Positions 43,400-53,107 of a DNA stretch of 64,000 bases are shown piece after piece (position 1 is the stretch's first letter; the number at the start of each line of letters is the position of its first letter). The translations under genes were made by a program, and so were the position numbers. The DNA is from Hyphomicrobiaceae bacterium (lineage in GTDB: Bacteria > Pseudomonadota > Alphaproteobacteria > Rhizobiales > Hyphomicrobiaceae): positions 434,001 to 498,000 of the forward strand of contig JALHMB010000005.1 of NCBI GenBank assembly GCA_022844275.1. Reading direction: 5' to 3'. Under the pieces are notes generated by a model. It had not been told where the DNA came from. It ran no database searches and was given only the letters and a program-made list of their open reading frames with translations.

Positions 43400-44641
43400 A
43401 TGAGCAATGACGTCATCGTCCTCGGCGCCGGCATGGTCGGCGTGTCCACGGCGCTGCATTTGCAGCAGCGCGGCCGCTCGGTGGCGCTCGTCGACCGACG
43501 CGGCGTCGCCGAGGAAACCTCCTACGGCAATGCCGGCCTCATCCAGCGCGAGGGCATTGTGCCCTACCTCTTCCCGCGCGATTGGGGGACCATCCTGCGC
43601 CACGCGCGCAACCAGTCGACCGAGGTGGCATTCCAGTGGTCGTCGCTGCCGAGCGTCGCGCCATGGATGCTCAAGTACTGGGCGTGGTCCACTGAGGAAG
43701 GAATGCACGCGACGGCGCGCGCCATGGCGCCGATCGTAACGCGCTGCGTCGATGAGCACGAGGCCCTCATGAACGAGGCCGGCGTCATTGGCATGATCCG
43801 CAGGACGGGCTATCTGCGCCTCTATCGGACGGAACAAGGCATCGAGAAGGCCATCCGCGAGGACTCCGAGGTCAAATCGAAGTACGGCGTCGTGGCGAAG
43901 CCGGTGAGCCGCGCCGAGCTGTCCGAGTATGAGCCGCATCTGAAGCCCGTCTACGTCGGCGGCATATTCCTGCCCGATCCCTGCAGCGTCGCGGACCCGA
44001 GTGCGCTCGGCAAGGCGTACGGCGATCTCTTCGTGCGGCGTGGCGGCTCACTAGTCGAGGGTGAAGCACGCTCGCTGACGCGCGATGGTACCGGCTGGAA
44101 GGTCGCGACCCGCGATGGCTGGATCTCGGCGCCGGATGTCGTGGTGGCGCTCGGACCGTGGTCGGATACGGTCACGCGCCCGCAGGGGCTGAAGCTGCCG
44201 CTGGGCGTGAAGCGCGGCTATCACATGCACTACCGGCCCGAGGGCAACGCCACGCTCAACCGGCCGGTCATCGATACGTCGGTCGGCTATGCGATGGCGC
44301 CGATGTCGAAGGGCATTCGCATCACGACCGGCGCCGAGTTCGTGCCGCGCGATGCGCCGCCGAACCCCGTGCAGCTGGAGCGCGTCGAGCCGCTTGCTCG
44401 GCTAGCCTTTCCTCTCGCGGAGCGCGTCGAGGCAGAGCCCTGGCTCGGGCGGCGTCCCACCATGCCGGACATGCTGCCGGTGATCGGTCAGGCGGTTGGC
44501 AAGAAGGGCTTCTGGATGAACTTCGGCCACCACCATCTCGGCTTCACGCTGGGGCCGGTGACGGGCCGCCTGCTCGCCGAGATGATGACCGGCGAGAAGC
44601 CATTCACCGATCCGCACCCCTATCGTGCCGAGCGGTTCTGA
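43400..44641 (+). CDS. DadA-like FAD-dependent amino-acid oxidoreductase
   Basis: The 413-residue protein has an N-terminal dinucleotide fold (DVIVLGAGMVGVSTALHLQQ) binding FAD, then SYGNAGLIQREGIVPY and the C-terminal FAD-closing motif GFWMNFGHHHLGFTLGPVTG, as in D-amino-acid dehydrogenase and related DAO-family proteins. It would deaminate a D- or imino amino acid to a 2-oxo acid. The start at 43400 (MSNDVIV) was selected because the open upstream extension is low-complexity. It faces the P1 peptidase gene (convergent). Confidence 0.87.
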   Translation: MSNDVIVLGAGMVGVSTALHLQQRGRSVALVDRRGVAEETSYGNAGLIQREGIVPYLFPRDWGTILRHARNQSTEVAFQWSSLPSVAPWMLKYWAWSTEEGMHATARAMAPIVTRCVDEHEALMNEAGVIGMIRRTGYLRLYRTEQGIEKAIREDSEVKSKYGVVAKPVSRAELSEYEPHLKPVYVGGIFLPDPCSVADPSALGKAYGDLFVRRGGSLVEGEARSLTRDGTGWKVATRDGWISAPDVVVALGPWSDTVTRPQGLKLPLGVKRGYHMHYRPEGNATLNRPVIDTSVGYAMAPMSKGIRITTGAEFVPRDAPPNPVQLERVEPLARLAFPLAERVEAEPWLGRRPTMPDMLPVIGQAVGKKGFWMNFGHHHLGFTLGPVTGRLLAEMMTGEKPFTDPHPYRAERF

Positions 44642-44653
44642 GCGCGGTCCGAT

Positions 44654-45646
44654 TCACTTGCGGAATTTATCGCGCCACGCCGGAAGCGCGCCCGGGAAAG
44701 GCAGCGCCGTCGCCTCATAGACGCCGCGTGCGATTGCCCGGGCGAGGCAGTCGCCCGCGGCCATGCCGATCTCGGTGAGATCCGGCAGGGGATCGGTCAG
44801 CGGCTTTCTCTGTGTCGCCACGGCAAACACCGTGTCGCCATCCATGGGTGCGTGCGCGGGCCGAACGGCGCGGGCAAGACCATCATCGGCCATGATGGCC
44901 ATGCGTTTGGCCTGCGGTTTCGTCAGTATCGCGTCGGTGGCCACGAGGCCGATCGTCGTGGCCGGCTGGCGGCCGCCTTTCATGCGCAAGTCGAGATCGC
45001 TTTCGGTGAGATGCGCGGGGCTGCCGAGACCGCCGAATTCCTTGCCAACCTCGACGGGCGCGGCCCAGAAGTGCGGACCCGTGCCGATCGTCGCCGATCC
45101 CACGGCATTGACGACGGCAATCGCGGCGACGGTAAAGCCGCTCCTGGTGAGCATGCTCGCCGAGCCGAGGCCGCCCTTCAGTGCAACGGTTGTCGTGCCG
45201 TAGCCGCCGCCAACCGAACCGAGCGCGAAATCTCCGGCCCTCGCGCGCTCGGCAGCCTGCCAGCCGAGATCCCAGTACGGCGGCTTGCGGCCCCACTCCT
45301 TGTTGCCGCCATTGAGCAGGTCGAAGGTGATGGCCTGCACGGCGATCGGAATGTTGATCGATCCAATGCGGACGCCGGCACCCTGCTCGCGCAGATGACC
45401 GACAACGCCGCCGGCTGCATCGAGCCCGAAAAGCGATCCACCCGATAGGATCACCGCATTGACGCCAGCGGCGCTCATCTCCGGTTCAAGCAATGCCGTG
45501 TCGCGCGATCCGGGCGCACCGCCGCGCGTCACGGCCGATGCCACGTTCTCGACGTCGATGATGATGGCCGTGACGCCACTCGCGACGGAGGGGTCTTCGG
45601 CGTGGCCGACGCGCAGACCCTCGATATCCGTGATCAGGTTTCTCAT
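44654..45646 (-). CDS. P1 (DmpA/S58) family self-processing peptidase-like protein
   Basis: The 330-residue protein has the features of the P1/DmpA N-terminal-nucleophile family: ITDIEGLRVGHAEDP at the start, ILSGGSLFGLDAAGGV, FALGSVGGGYGTTTVALKGG and LGSASMLT, and the conserved strand TVAAIAVVNAVGSATIG. Members (L-aminopeptidase/D-esterase DmpA, nylon-oligomer hydrolase NylC, beta-peptidyl peptidases) cut themselves before a Ser/Thr that becomes the nucleophile. Which residue plays that role here is not certain from sequence alone. No signal peptide is seen. Together with DadA-like and M20 genes this suggests turnover of unusual amides or peptides. Confidence 0.85.
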   Translation of the reverse strand: MRNLITDIEGLRVGHAEDPSVASGVTAIIIDVENVASAVTRGGAPGSRDTALLEPEMSAAGVNAVILSGGSLFGLDAAGGVVGHLREQGAGVRIGSINIPIAVQAITFDLLNGGNKEWGRKPPYWDLGWQAAERARAGDFALGSVGGGYGTTTVALKGGLGSASMLTRSGFTVAAIAVVNAVGSATIGTGPHFWAAPVEVGKEFGGLGSPAHLTESDLDLRMKGGRQPATTIGLVATDAILTKPQAKRMAIMADDGLARAVRPAHAPMDGDTVFAVATQRKPLTDPLPDLTEIGMAAGDCLARAIARGVYEATALPFPGALPAWRDKFRK

Positions 45647-45698
45647 ATCGCGTTCGTCCTACGAATGGCAGGCTGTGCCGCGTGGGGATCTCAGCTAA

Positions 45699-47009
<1,311 letters not shown>

Positions 47010-47097
47010 GAATGGCTACTTCGCTTGTTTCGGCCGTCGGGTTCCTGATAAGCTTCAAGAAAAACAACGTGATGAGAAGCAGAGAGGGAGAGGGCCG

Positions 47098-47796
47098 ATG
47101 TCAGAGAGCTATGCGCCGCGAGACTGGTCCTCGCAACCGCCCTACCTCCATCCCGACTACAAGTCGACGGTTCTGCGGGCGCCGACGAAACCGCTGATTC
47201 CGATCCGTCAGTCGCTTTCCGAAATAACCGGTCCGGTCTATGGCCAGGATCGTCTCGGCGCGCTCGACGCGGATCTTACGCGCAACGCCGTCAAGGGTGC
47301 TGAGCCGATCGGCGAGCGCATTATCGTGACCGGTCGCGTGCTCGACGAGAACGGGCGTCCGCAGCCCAATATGCTGATTGAGATCTGGCAGGCTAATGCC
47401 GCGGGGCGCTACGTACATGTCGTGGACCAGCACGCTGCGCCGCTCGATCCGAATTTCCTCGGCGGCGGGCGCTGCGTCACTGACGGCGAGGGGCGATATA
47501 CGTTCACGACGATCAAGCCCGGCGCCTATCCCTGGGGCAATCACGACAACGCCTGGCGGCCGGCGCACATTCACTTTTCGCTCTTCGGGCCGAGCCTGTC
47601 GACGCGTCTCGTGACGCAGATGTACTTCCCCGGCGACCCGCTGCTCGCCTTTGATCCGATTTACATGGGGACACCCGCGGATTGCCGCGAGCTGCTCATC
47701 TCGCGCTTCATGCTCGAGCACACGCAACCCTTGTTCGCGCTCGGTTACGAGTTCGACTTCGTGCTGCGTGGCCGCCATCAGACGCCGGTCGAGTGA
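47098..47796 (+). CDS. pcaH: Protocatechuate 3,4-dioxygenase beta subunit
   Basis: The 232-residue protein carries all four Fe(III) ligands with the spacing of the Pseudomonas putida enzyme: Y105, Y144, H157 and H159 (AAGRY; PGAYPW; RPAHIH), i.e. gaps of 39, 13 and 2. It starts MSESYAPRDW, with a purine-rich ribosome-binding site (GAGAGGGAG). It forms a heteromultimer with PcaG and cleaves protocatechuate intradiol to beta-carboxy-cis,cis-muconate. It sits between pobA and pcaG. Sixteen bases separate it from pcaG, and those bases contain the repeat end TCGGGACACTAG. Confidence 0.96.
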   Translation: MSESYAPRDWSSQPPYLHPDYKSTVLRAPTKPLIPIRQSLSEITGPVYGQDRLGALDADLTRNAVKGAEPIGERIIVTGRVLDENGRPQPNMLIEIWQANAAGRYVHVVDQHAAPLDPNFLGGGRCVTDGEGRYTFTTIKPGAYPWGNHDNAWRPAHIHFSLFGPSLSTRLVTQMYFPGDPLLAFDPIYMGTPADCRELLISRFMLEHTQPLFALGYEFDFVLRGRHQTPVE

Positions 47797-47798
47797 GG

Positions 47799-47810
47799 TC
47801 GGGACACTAG
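47799..47810. repeat. 12-bp solo end of the composite repeat
   Basis: TCGGGACACTAG is identical to the last 12 bases of repeat copy 1 and, as there, ends two bases before an ATG (pcaG). This could be a relic of a third, deleted element or the insertion target. Twelve bases match by chance only about once in 16 million positions. Confidence 0.55.
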
Positions 47811-47812
47811 GC

Positions 47813-48406
47813 ATGAGCAAGCTTCGCCAAACGCCATCGCAGACCGTCGGGCCCTTCTTTGCCTATGCACTGACACCCGAGCAGTATGGCTATGACTTCG
47901 CCAGCATCGCCGATGGTGCGCTCGTCGAAGGTGACGTGCCGGGTCAACGCATCCGCATCGAGGGCCGTGTGCTCGACGGCAATGGCGATGTGGTGCCCGA
48001 TGCCATGATCGAGATCTGGCAGGCAGATGAGCAGGGTCGCTATGCCCACCCCGCCGATCCGCGCGGCTCCAATGTGGGCTTCAAGGGTTTCGGTCGCATG
48101 GGCACCGGCACGGACCCCGAGCAGCGCTTCATCTTCGACACGATCAAGCCCGGTTCCGTGGATGGCGCGCAGGCACCGCACATCAACGTCATCGTCTTCA
48201 TGCGCGGGCTGCTGCTGCACGCCTACACCCGCATGTACTTCTCCGACGAGGCCGCAGCGAATGCGCGCGATCCTGTGCTCGCAAGCGTGCCTGCCGAGCG
48301 TCGCCACACGCTGATCGCGTTGAAGGACGAGGCTTCAGCAGGGGCTGTCTATCGCCTCGACATCCACATGCAGGGGCCTAACGAGACCGTGTTTTTCGAC
48401 GTTTGA
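47813..48406 (+). CDS. pcaG: Protocatechuate 3,4-dioxygenase alpha subunit
   Basis: The 197-residue protein is paralogous to PcaH (SQTVGPFFAYAL, IRIEGRVLDGNGDVVPDAMI, EIWQADEQGRYAHP) but lacks the tyrosine/histidine iron site, as expected for the alpha subunit. It completes the dioxygenase with PcaH. The later pca genes (pcaB, C, D, I, J, F) are not in the window, so the pathway must continue elsewhere. The start codon is just after the solo repeat end, which gives a weak ribosome-binding context, so expression may depend on coupling to pcaH. Confidence 0.95.
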   Translation: MSKLRQTPSQTVGPFFAYALTPEQYGYDFASIADGALVEGDVPGQRIRIEGRVLDGNGDVVPDAMIEIWQADEQGRYAHPADPRGSNVGFKGFGRMGTGTDPEQRFIFDTIKPGSVDGAQAPHINVIVFMRGLLLHAYTRMYFSDEAAANARDPVLASVPAERRHTLIALKDEASAGAVYRLDIHMQGPNETVFFDV

Positions 48407-48431
48407 GCGCTCGCACGATGGGGAGTTGTTC

Positions 48432-49817
48432 ATGTCCACGCCTGTCTATGATCCTGCCGCGCGGCGGCTGACGTTCTCGGATCGCGTTCGCGCGTTCGGC
48501 GATGGCAGCGACACGCCGCGCAAGTACCTCGAGCGCTGCCTCGAGACAATCGCAGCGCGCGAATCCGTCGTGCGGGCCTGGGTGTGCACGAACGTCGATG
48601 GCGCGCGCGCCGCCGCAGATGAGGCGAGTGCCCGCTACAAGGCGGGCCGTCCGCTTTCGGCGGTCGATGGTTGTCCGATTGGGATCAAGGATCTCATCGC
48701 GACCAAGGATATGCCGACGGAAATGGGCACGCCCGCCATGAAGGGGCGCGTGACCAACGAGGATTCGGCGCCCGTGCAAGCGCTCCGACGCGGCGGCGCC
48801 GTGATCCTCGGCAAGCTCGTCACGACTGAGATGGGTATGTCGCATCCGGGGCCGACGACCAATCCTTGGGATCCTGCGCGCACGCCGGGCGGTTCGTCCT
48901 CGGGCTCGGCCGCGGCTGTAGCAGCGGACATGGTGCCCGTCGCGCTCGGCACGCAGGTTGGCGGGTCGATCATCCGGCCTTCGAGCTACTGCGGCAACAT
49001 CGCGCTGAAGCCGACACAGGGCGCGCTCAATCGTGGCGAGCGCCAGGGCTACAGCCAGTCGACGGTCGGCCCGCACGCGAACTCGATCGAGGATATGTGG
49101 GCGTGTTCTTGGCAGATCGGCGTCGATGCAGGTGGCGATCCGGGTTCACCCGGCCTCTATGGCGATGCCGTGCCCGCCGCATCGCGCAAGCCGCGCCGCC
49201 TGATTGCCATCGAGACCGAGGGCTGGTCGGTGGCGGATGCCGCGACGCATCATGCCTTCGAGCGCATTTGCGCGGCGCTGGCGCAGGCCGGCGTAGAAAT
49301 CATCACGCGAAAGACGTCTGCCAAGATCGAAGCCTATGAGCAGTCGATCTCAGCCGCTGGTGCTGGGACAGCGGTCACGTGCGGTTGGGAAGCACGCTGG
49401 TCGTGGCGCAATTTTGCCGAGCGTTATCCTGGCCAGATGTCGGCAAGTTTGGGCGAGCGCCTCAACCGCGCTGAGGGCTACACGCTCGAAACCTATCGCA
49501 CTGCCATACTGCGGCGCGAGGACATGCGGCGGCGACATGCTGAACTGATGGTCGATGCCGATGCTGTAATCGCGCTGGCATCGCCGGGCGTTGCGCCGCA
49601 CTCGGGCCCGCCCGGTGGCAACGAAGTGCGCACGACTGGCAATGCCGCCTGCAACTTCTTTACTTCGGCGATCGGCATGCCGGTGATCACGCTGCCGCTC
49701 ATGGCCGTCGGTGGTTTGCCGGTCGGCGTGCAGCTCTGCGGTGCCTGGCACGGCGATCACGCCCTGACGGGCCTCGCCGCCTGGGTGCTTGCCAGCATCA
49801 AGCCGGTATCGGTCTAG
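48432..49817 (+). CDS. Amidase-signature family amidase
   Basis: The 461-residue protein has the amidase-signature Ser-cisSer-Lys triad: K in PIGIKDLIATKDMP (residue ~80), the Gly/Ser-rich GGSSSGSAAAVAAD, and the nucleophile loop GTQVGGSIIRPSSYCGN. Family members hydrolyse aliphatic or aromatic amides, and substrate prediction is not possible. The ATG at 48432 has GGGAG six bases upstream; a TTG two codons earlier is less likely. The stop codon TAG (49815-49817) lies inside repeat copy 2, so the element defines the end of this gene. It follows pcaG by 25 bases, suggesting cotranscription with the aromatic genes. Confidence 0.9.
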   Translation: MSTPVYDPAARRLTFSDRVRAFGDGSDTPRKYLERCLETIAARESVVRAWVCTNVDGARAAADEASARYKAGRPLSAVDGCPIGIKDLIATKDMPTEMGTPAMKGRVTNEDSAPVQALRRGGAVILGKLVTTEMGMSHPGPTTNPWDPARTPGGSSSGSAAAVAADMVPVALGTQVGGSIIRPSSYCGNIALKPTQGALNRGERQGYSQSTVGPHANSIEDMWACSWQIGVDAGGDPGSPGLYGDAVPAASRKPRRLIAIETEGWSVADAATHHAFERICAALAQAGVEIITRKTSAKIEAYEQSISAAGAGTAVTCGWEARWSWRNFAERYPGQMSASLGERLNRAEGYTLETYRTAILRREDMRRRHAELMVDADAVIALASPGVAPHSGPPGGNEVRTTGNAACNFFTSAIGMPVITLPLMAVGGLPVGVQLCGAWHGDHALTGLAAWVLASIKPVSV

Positions 49818-49980
49818 TGTGATGATCGAGAAATTCGCCAAGTCTCGCGGCTCGGTATCGAGCGAATTTCTCGATCTGAATCACACTAGCAAATCTACTA
49901 TTCTAGTGTCCCTTCTGCTTCCGAAGTTCGCTCGGGACACCAGCATAGAGTTTAGGCGAACTTCGGAAGCGGGACACTAG
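49814..49980. repeat. Composite palindromic repeat, copy 2 (167 bp)
   Basis: It has the same length and plan as copy 1 at 39310-39476. Stem I is nearly identical. Stem II arms pair GCTTCCGAAGTTCGC perfectly, where copy 1 has GATTC with GAATC; the GC pair here versus the AT pair there is a compensatory change. Loop sequences differ more than stems. The left end supplies the amidase stop codon, and the right end is followed directly by GAGGAAATCACATG, the ribosome-binding site and start of the next gene. Confidence 0.88.
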
Positions 49981-49991
49981 GAGGAAATCAC

Positions 49992-50798
49992 ATGAGCGCA
50001 CTCAAGAGCGGCGAGTTCACCAAGGTGGATGTGGATGGCCACATCCTGACTGTGACGATCAATCGCCCTGACGTGATGAATGCCGTGCATCCCATGGTGA
50101 GCCAGGAGATGTCGAGTATATTTGACGCCTTCGCCGCCGATCCGGAGTTGTGGATCGGTATCGTGACCGGCGCCGGCGACCGTGCGTTCTCCGCGGGCAA
50201 CGATCTCAAGTATCACGCCGAGCTGCGCGCCAAGTCGGGCGCGCGTCCCGCTTCGCCGCCCTCGGGCTTTGGCGGCATTACGAACCGGCATGATCTCGAC
50301 AAGCCGCTGATCGCGGCGGTGAACGGCGTCGCCATGGGCGGCGGCTTCGAGATCGCGCTCGCCTGCGACATCATCATTGCCTCCGACAAGGCGCGTTTCG
50401 CGCTGCCGGAACCGCGCGTTGGTCTCTCGGCAGGTGCCGGCGGCATGCAACGCCTAGCGCGCCAGATTCCACTCAAGAAGGCCATGGGCATGATGCTGAC
50501 CGGCCGCCATGTGCCCGCAGTGGAGGCCTATGAGCTCGGCTTCGTCACGGCTGTGGTGCCGCACGCCGATCTCATGAAGGAGGCGCGCCGCTGGGCCGAC
50601 ATGATCCTTGAGTGCTCGCCGATGAGCATTCGCGCGACAAAGCAGGTTGTCACGCGCTCGCTCGACAATCCGGTGCTGGAGACGAGCATGAGGAACCCGC
50701 GTTATCCGGCCTACGTCGCGCTGCTGAACAGCGAGGACACAATCGAAGGGCCCAAGGCCTTCGCAGAAAAGCGTAAACCCAACTGGAAGGGACGCTGA
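49992..50798 (+). CDS. Enoyl-CoA hydratase/isomerase family protein, atypical active site
   Basis: The 268-residue crotonase-fold protein has oxyanion-hole motifs AFSAGNDLK and GVAMGGGFEIALAC. The first catalytic glutamate is present (ALPEPRVGLSAGAGG), but the position of the second (AMEM in classical hydratases) reads KKAMGMMLTG, a glycine. Simple syn-hydration is therefore doubtful; it could be a hydrolase, isomerase or C-C lyase of the superfamily. It starts 12 bases after repeat copy 2 with a GAGGAA site, and begins the CoA-linked group that continues to 53853. Confidence 0.87.
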   Translation: MSALKSGEFTKVDVDGHILTVTINRPDVMNAVHPMVSQEMSSIFDAFAADPELWIGIVTGAGDRAFSAGNDLKYHAELRAKSGARPASPPSGFGGITNRHDLDKPLIAAVNGVAMGGGFEIALACDIIIASDKARFALPEPRVGLSAGAGGMQRLARQIPLKKAMGMMLTGRHVPAVEAYELGFVTAVVPHADLMKEARRWADMILECSPMSIRATKQVVTRSLDNPVLETSMRNPRYPAYVALLNSEDTIEGPKAFAEKRKPNWKGR

Positions 50799-50930
50799 TG
50801 GCGTCGTCCTATCTACTGGAATGCTGTTCCCAGTCTGCATAGGTGCAGGGCTTGCGCCTCCGTGGCCTTGCGCGAAAGACCGAAAAGGCGAGAATGACGC
50901 TCAAAGCGCCAACACCGAGGAGACTGCCCC

Positions 50931-51887
50931 ATGAGCGTCCCGGCCGACGAGGACTTCGGCTTCGCGCCTGACCACTCCGAGCCTATTCCGTATCGCCGTC
51001 GCATTCGCGACTACTACGTGGGCCTCGGTTTCGGCGCGCCCTACAAGTGGGCGCACTACGACGACGTGCCCTTCACGCCGCTGAAGAAACCGTTGAGCCA
51101 GTCCAAGGTCACGCTGATCACCACGGCGGCGCTCTATCAGCCGGACAAGGGTGACCAGGGCCCGGGCTCGCCGTACAACTCCGCCGCCAAGTTCTATGTC
51201 GTATACTCGCTCGACTCCTCGAAGGATCACGACACGCGCATCTCGCACGTCGGTATCGACCGCGTGCACACCACGCAGGAGGACTCGGGGACCTGGTTCC
51301 CGCTGCCGGCGCTGCGCGAGGCTGCTTCCCGCGGGCTGATAGGTAGCGTGACGGCGCACGTGCACGGCTTCCCGACGAACCGCAGCCATCGCACGACGCT
51401 CGACGTGGATTGCCCCGAGATCGTTCGCCGCGCGCTCGAGGACAAAACCGATGTCGCGATTCTCTGCGCGAATTGCCCCGTCTGCCACCAGAGCATCAGC
51501 CTCGCCGCGCGCGCGCTGGAGGCTGCCGGCATTCCGACGGTGGTCATGGGCTGCGCGAAGGATATCGTGGAGTTCATCGGCGTGCCGCGCTTTGCCTTCA
51601 GCGACTTCCCGCTCGGCAATCCAGCTGGCAAGCCCAAGGACAAGGAGTCTCAACGCCGGACGCTCGAGCACGCGCTCCGCGTTCTCGAGTCCGCACCCGG
51701 TCCGCGCACGACCGTGCAGAACCCGATCCGCTGGAGCGACAATCCCGACTGGAAGCTCGACTACTCGAATATCGAGCGTCTCTCCGCCGAGGAGATCGCA
51801 CGTCGCCGCGCCGAGTTCGACCGTCAGAAGCGGATTGCGAAAGAGAAGCTTGCCGAGGACATGAAGCTCAAGGGAGCGGCGGAATGA
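50931..51887 (+). CDS. GrdB-like (glycine/sarcosine/betaine reductase B-type) Cys-rich protein
   Basis: The 318-residue protein resembles the 'glycine/sarcosine/betaine reductase selenoprotein B family' seen in proteobacteria: FTPLKKPLSQSKVTLITTAA at the N-terminus, and the central motif C179-A-N-C182-P-V-C185-H, followed by GIPTVVMGCAKDIVEFIGVP with C208 and FSDFPLGNPAGKP. True GrdB uses selenocysteine; here all positions are cysteine codons and no in-frame TGA occurs. A CxxCxxC cluster could be redox-active or bind metal. It overlaps the CoA transferase gene by four bases (ATGA). The reaction is unknown. Confidence 0.7.
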   Translation: MSVPADEDFGFAPDHSEPIPYRRRIRDYYVGLGFGAPYKWAHYDDVPFTPLKKPLSQSKVTLITTAALYQPDKGDQGPGSPYNSAAKFYVVYSLDSSKDHDTRISHVGIDRVHTTQEDSGTWFPLPALREAASRGLIGSVTAHVHGFPTNRSHRTTLDVDCPEIVRRALEDKTDVAILCANCPVCHQSISLAARALEAAGIPTVVMGCAKDIVEFIGVPRFAFSDFPLGNPAGKPKDKESQRRTLEHALRVLESAPGPRTTVQNPIRWSDNPDWKLDYSNIERLSAEEIARRRAEFDRQKRIAKEKLAEDMKLKGAAE

Positions 51888-53107
51888 GCCAGCCGTTCAC
51901 GGGCGTCCGCGTCCTCGATTTCACGCAAGTGTTTGCGGGGCCGTTCGGCAGCTATCAGCTCGCGCTGCTCGGTGCCGATGTCGTCAAGATCGAGCGCCCC
52001 GGCGGCGACGACATGCGCTATGGCCCGCCGAACAAGGAATGGTCCGACCGCGGGCTCGGTACAGGCTGGCTGGCGATCAACGCCAACAAGCGCAACATCG
52101 CGCTCGACCTCACCAAGCCCGAGGCGATTGCGATCGTGAAGAAGCTCGCCGAGACGGCCGACGTCGTGATGGAGAACTTCCGTCCCGGCGTCATGGACAA
52201 GCTCGGCATCGGCTACGAGGCGCTTTCGAAGGTCAATCCGCGCATCATTTATGCGGCCGTCTCGGGCTTCGGCCACACCGGACCCGAGCGTACGACCGGT
52301 GCCTACGATGGCAAGATCCAGGCCATGAGCGGCCTCATGTCGATCACCGGCTCGGAGGAGAGCGGGCCGACGCGCGCGGGCTTCGCCGTGTGCGATGCGA
52401 TCGGCGGGATGTCGCTCGCGTTCGGCGTGGCGAGCGCGCTTTTCCAGCGCACGCACACGGGCAAGGGCCAGCTCGTCGATGTCGCGATGCTCGACTCGGC
52501 GCTGACGTTCATGTCGTCGTTCGTCGTCGACTACACGGTCGGCGGCCACATCCAAGGCCCCTCGGGCAATCGCGCGCAGAGCCGACTGCCAACGGCCGAC
52601 CTCTTCAAGGTCAAGGACGGCCATCTGCTGCTCGCGGTGAACAATGACAAGCAGTTCATCGCGCTCGCCAAGGCGATCGGCCATCCCGATCTGCCGAAAG
52701 ATCCGCGTTTCATCGACTGGCCGTCTCGTATCGAGAACGAAGTGGCGTTGCGTGCGATCATCGAGGAGGTGTTTGCATCTGCGGATGCGGCGACCTGGGA
52801 TGAGCGGCTGACGGCGGCGAACGTGCCGTGCTCGCGCATCTGGTCGATTGCTGAGGTCGTGAAACATCCGCAGCTTCAATCGCGCACGGTCCTTCAGAAG
52901 GTGGACTCGCCCTACGGCGAGGTCGAGCTGCTCGCGTCGGGCATCCGCTATGCGCACGGTGGCGCGGAGATCAAGCGCTTTCCGGCCATGCCCGGCGCGG
53001 ATACGGACGCCGTGCTCGGCGAAGCCGGCTATTCGGCGGAGGAAATCGCCGCGTTCAAGTCGTCGGGCGTCGCGACGAGCGGCATCCGCGCAGGGAGGAA
53101 GTCATGA
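51884..53107 (+). CDS. CaiB/BaiF (class III) CoA transferase
   Basis: The 407-residue family III CoA transferase shows GVRVLDFTQVFAGPFGSYQL and ADVVKIERPGGDDMR at the N-terminus, the NANKRNIALDLTKPEA segment, AYDGKIQAMSGLMSITG and a C-terminal closing region (CSRIWSIAEVVKHPQL). These interlocked-dimer enzymes move CoA between acyl-CoA and a free acid (oxalate, carnitine, benzylsuccinate and others). It overlaps both neighbours by four bases, so GrdB-like protein, CoA transferase and hydratase are translationally coupled. This is the best evidence that all three serve one pathway. Confidence 0.93.
   Translation: MSQPFTGVRVLDFTQVFAGPFGSYQLALLGADVVKIERPGGDDMRYGPPNKEWSDRGLGTGWLAINANKRNIALDLTKPEAIAIVKKLAETADVVMENFRPGVMDKLGIGYEALSKVNPRIIYAAVSGFGHTGPERTTGAYDGKIQAMSGLMSITGSEESGPTRAGFAVCDAIGGMSLAFGVASALFQRTHTGKGQLVDVAMLDSALTFMSSFVVDYTVGGHIQGPSGNRAQSRLPTADLFKVKDGHLLLAVNNDKQFIALAKAIGHPDLPKDPRFIDWPSRIENEVALRAIIEEVFASADAATWDERLTAANVPCSRIWSIAEVVKHPQLQSRTVLQKVDSPYGEVELLASGIRYAHGGAEIKRFPAMPGADTDAVLGEAGYSAEEIAAFKSSGVATSGIRAGRKS

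Noticed and set aside
50931-51887. Selenocysteine-containing GrdB
   Set aside because: No in-frame TGA exists, the critical positions are cysteine codons, and there are no GrdA, GrdE or selenocysteine-machinery genes nearby.
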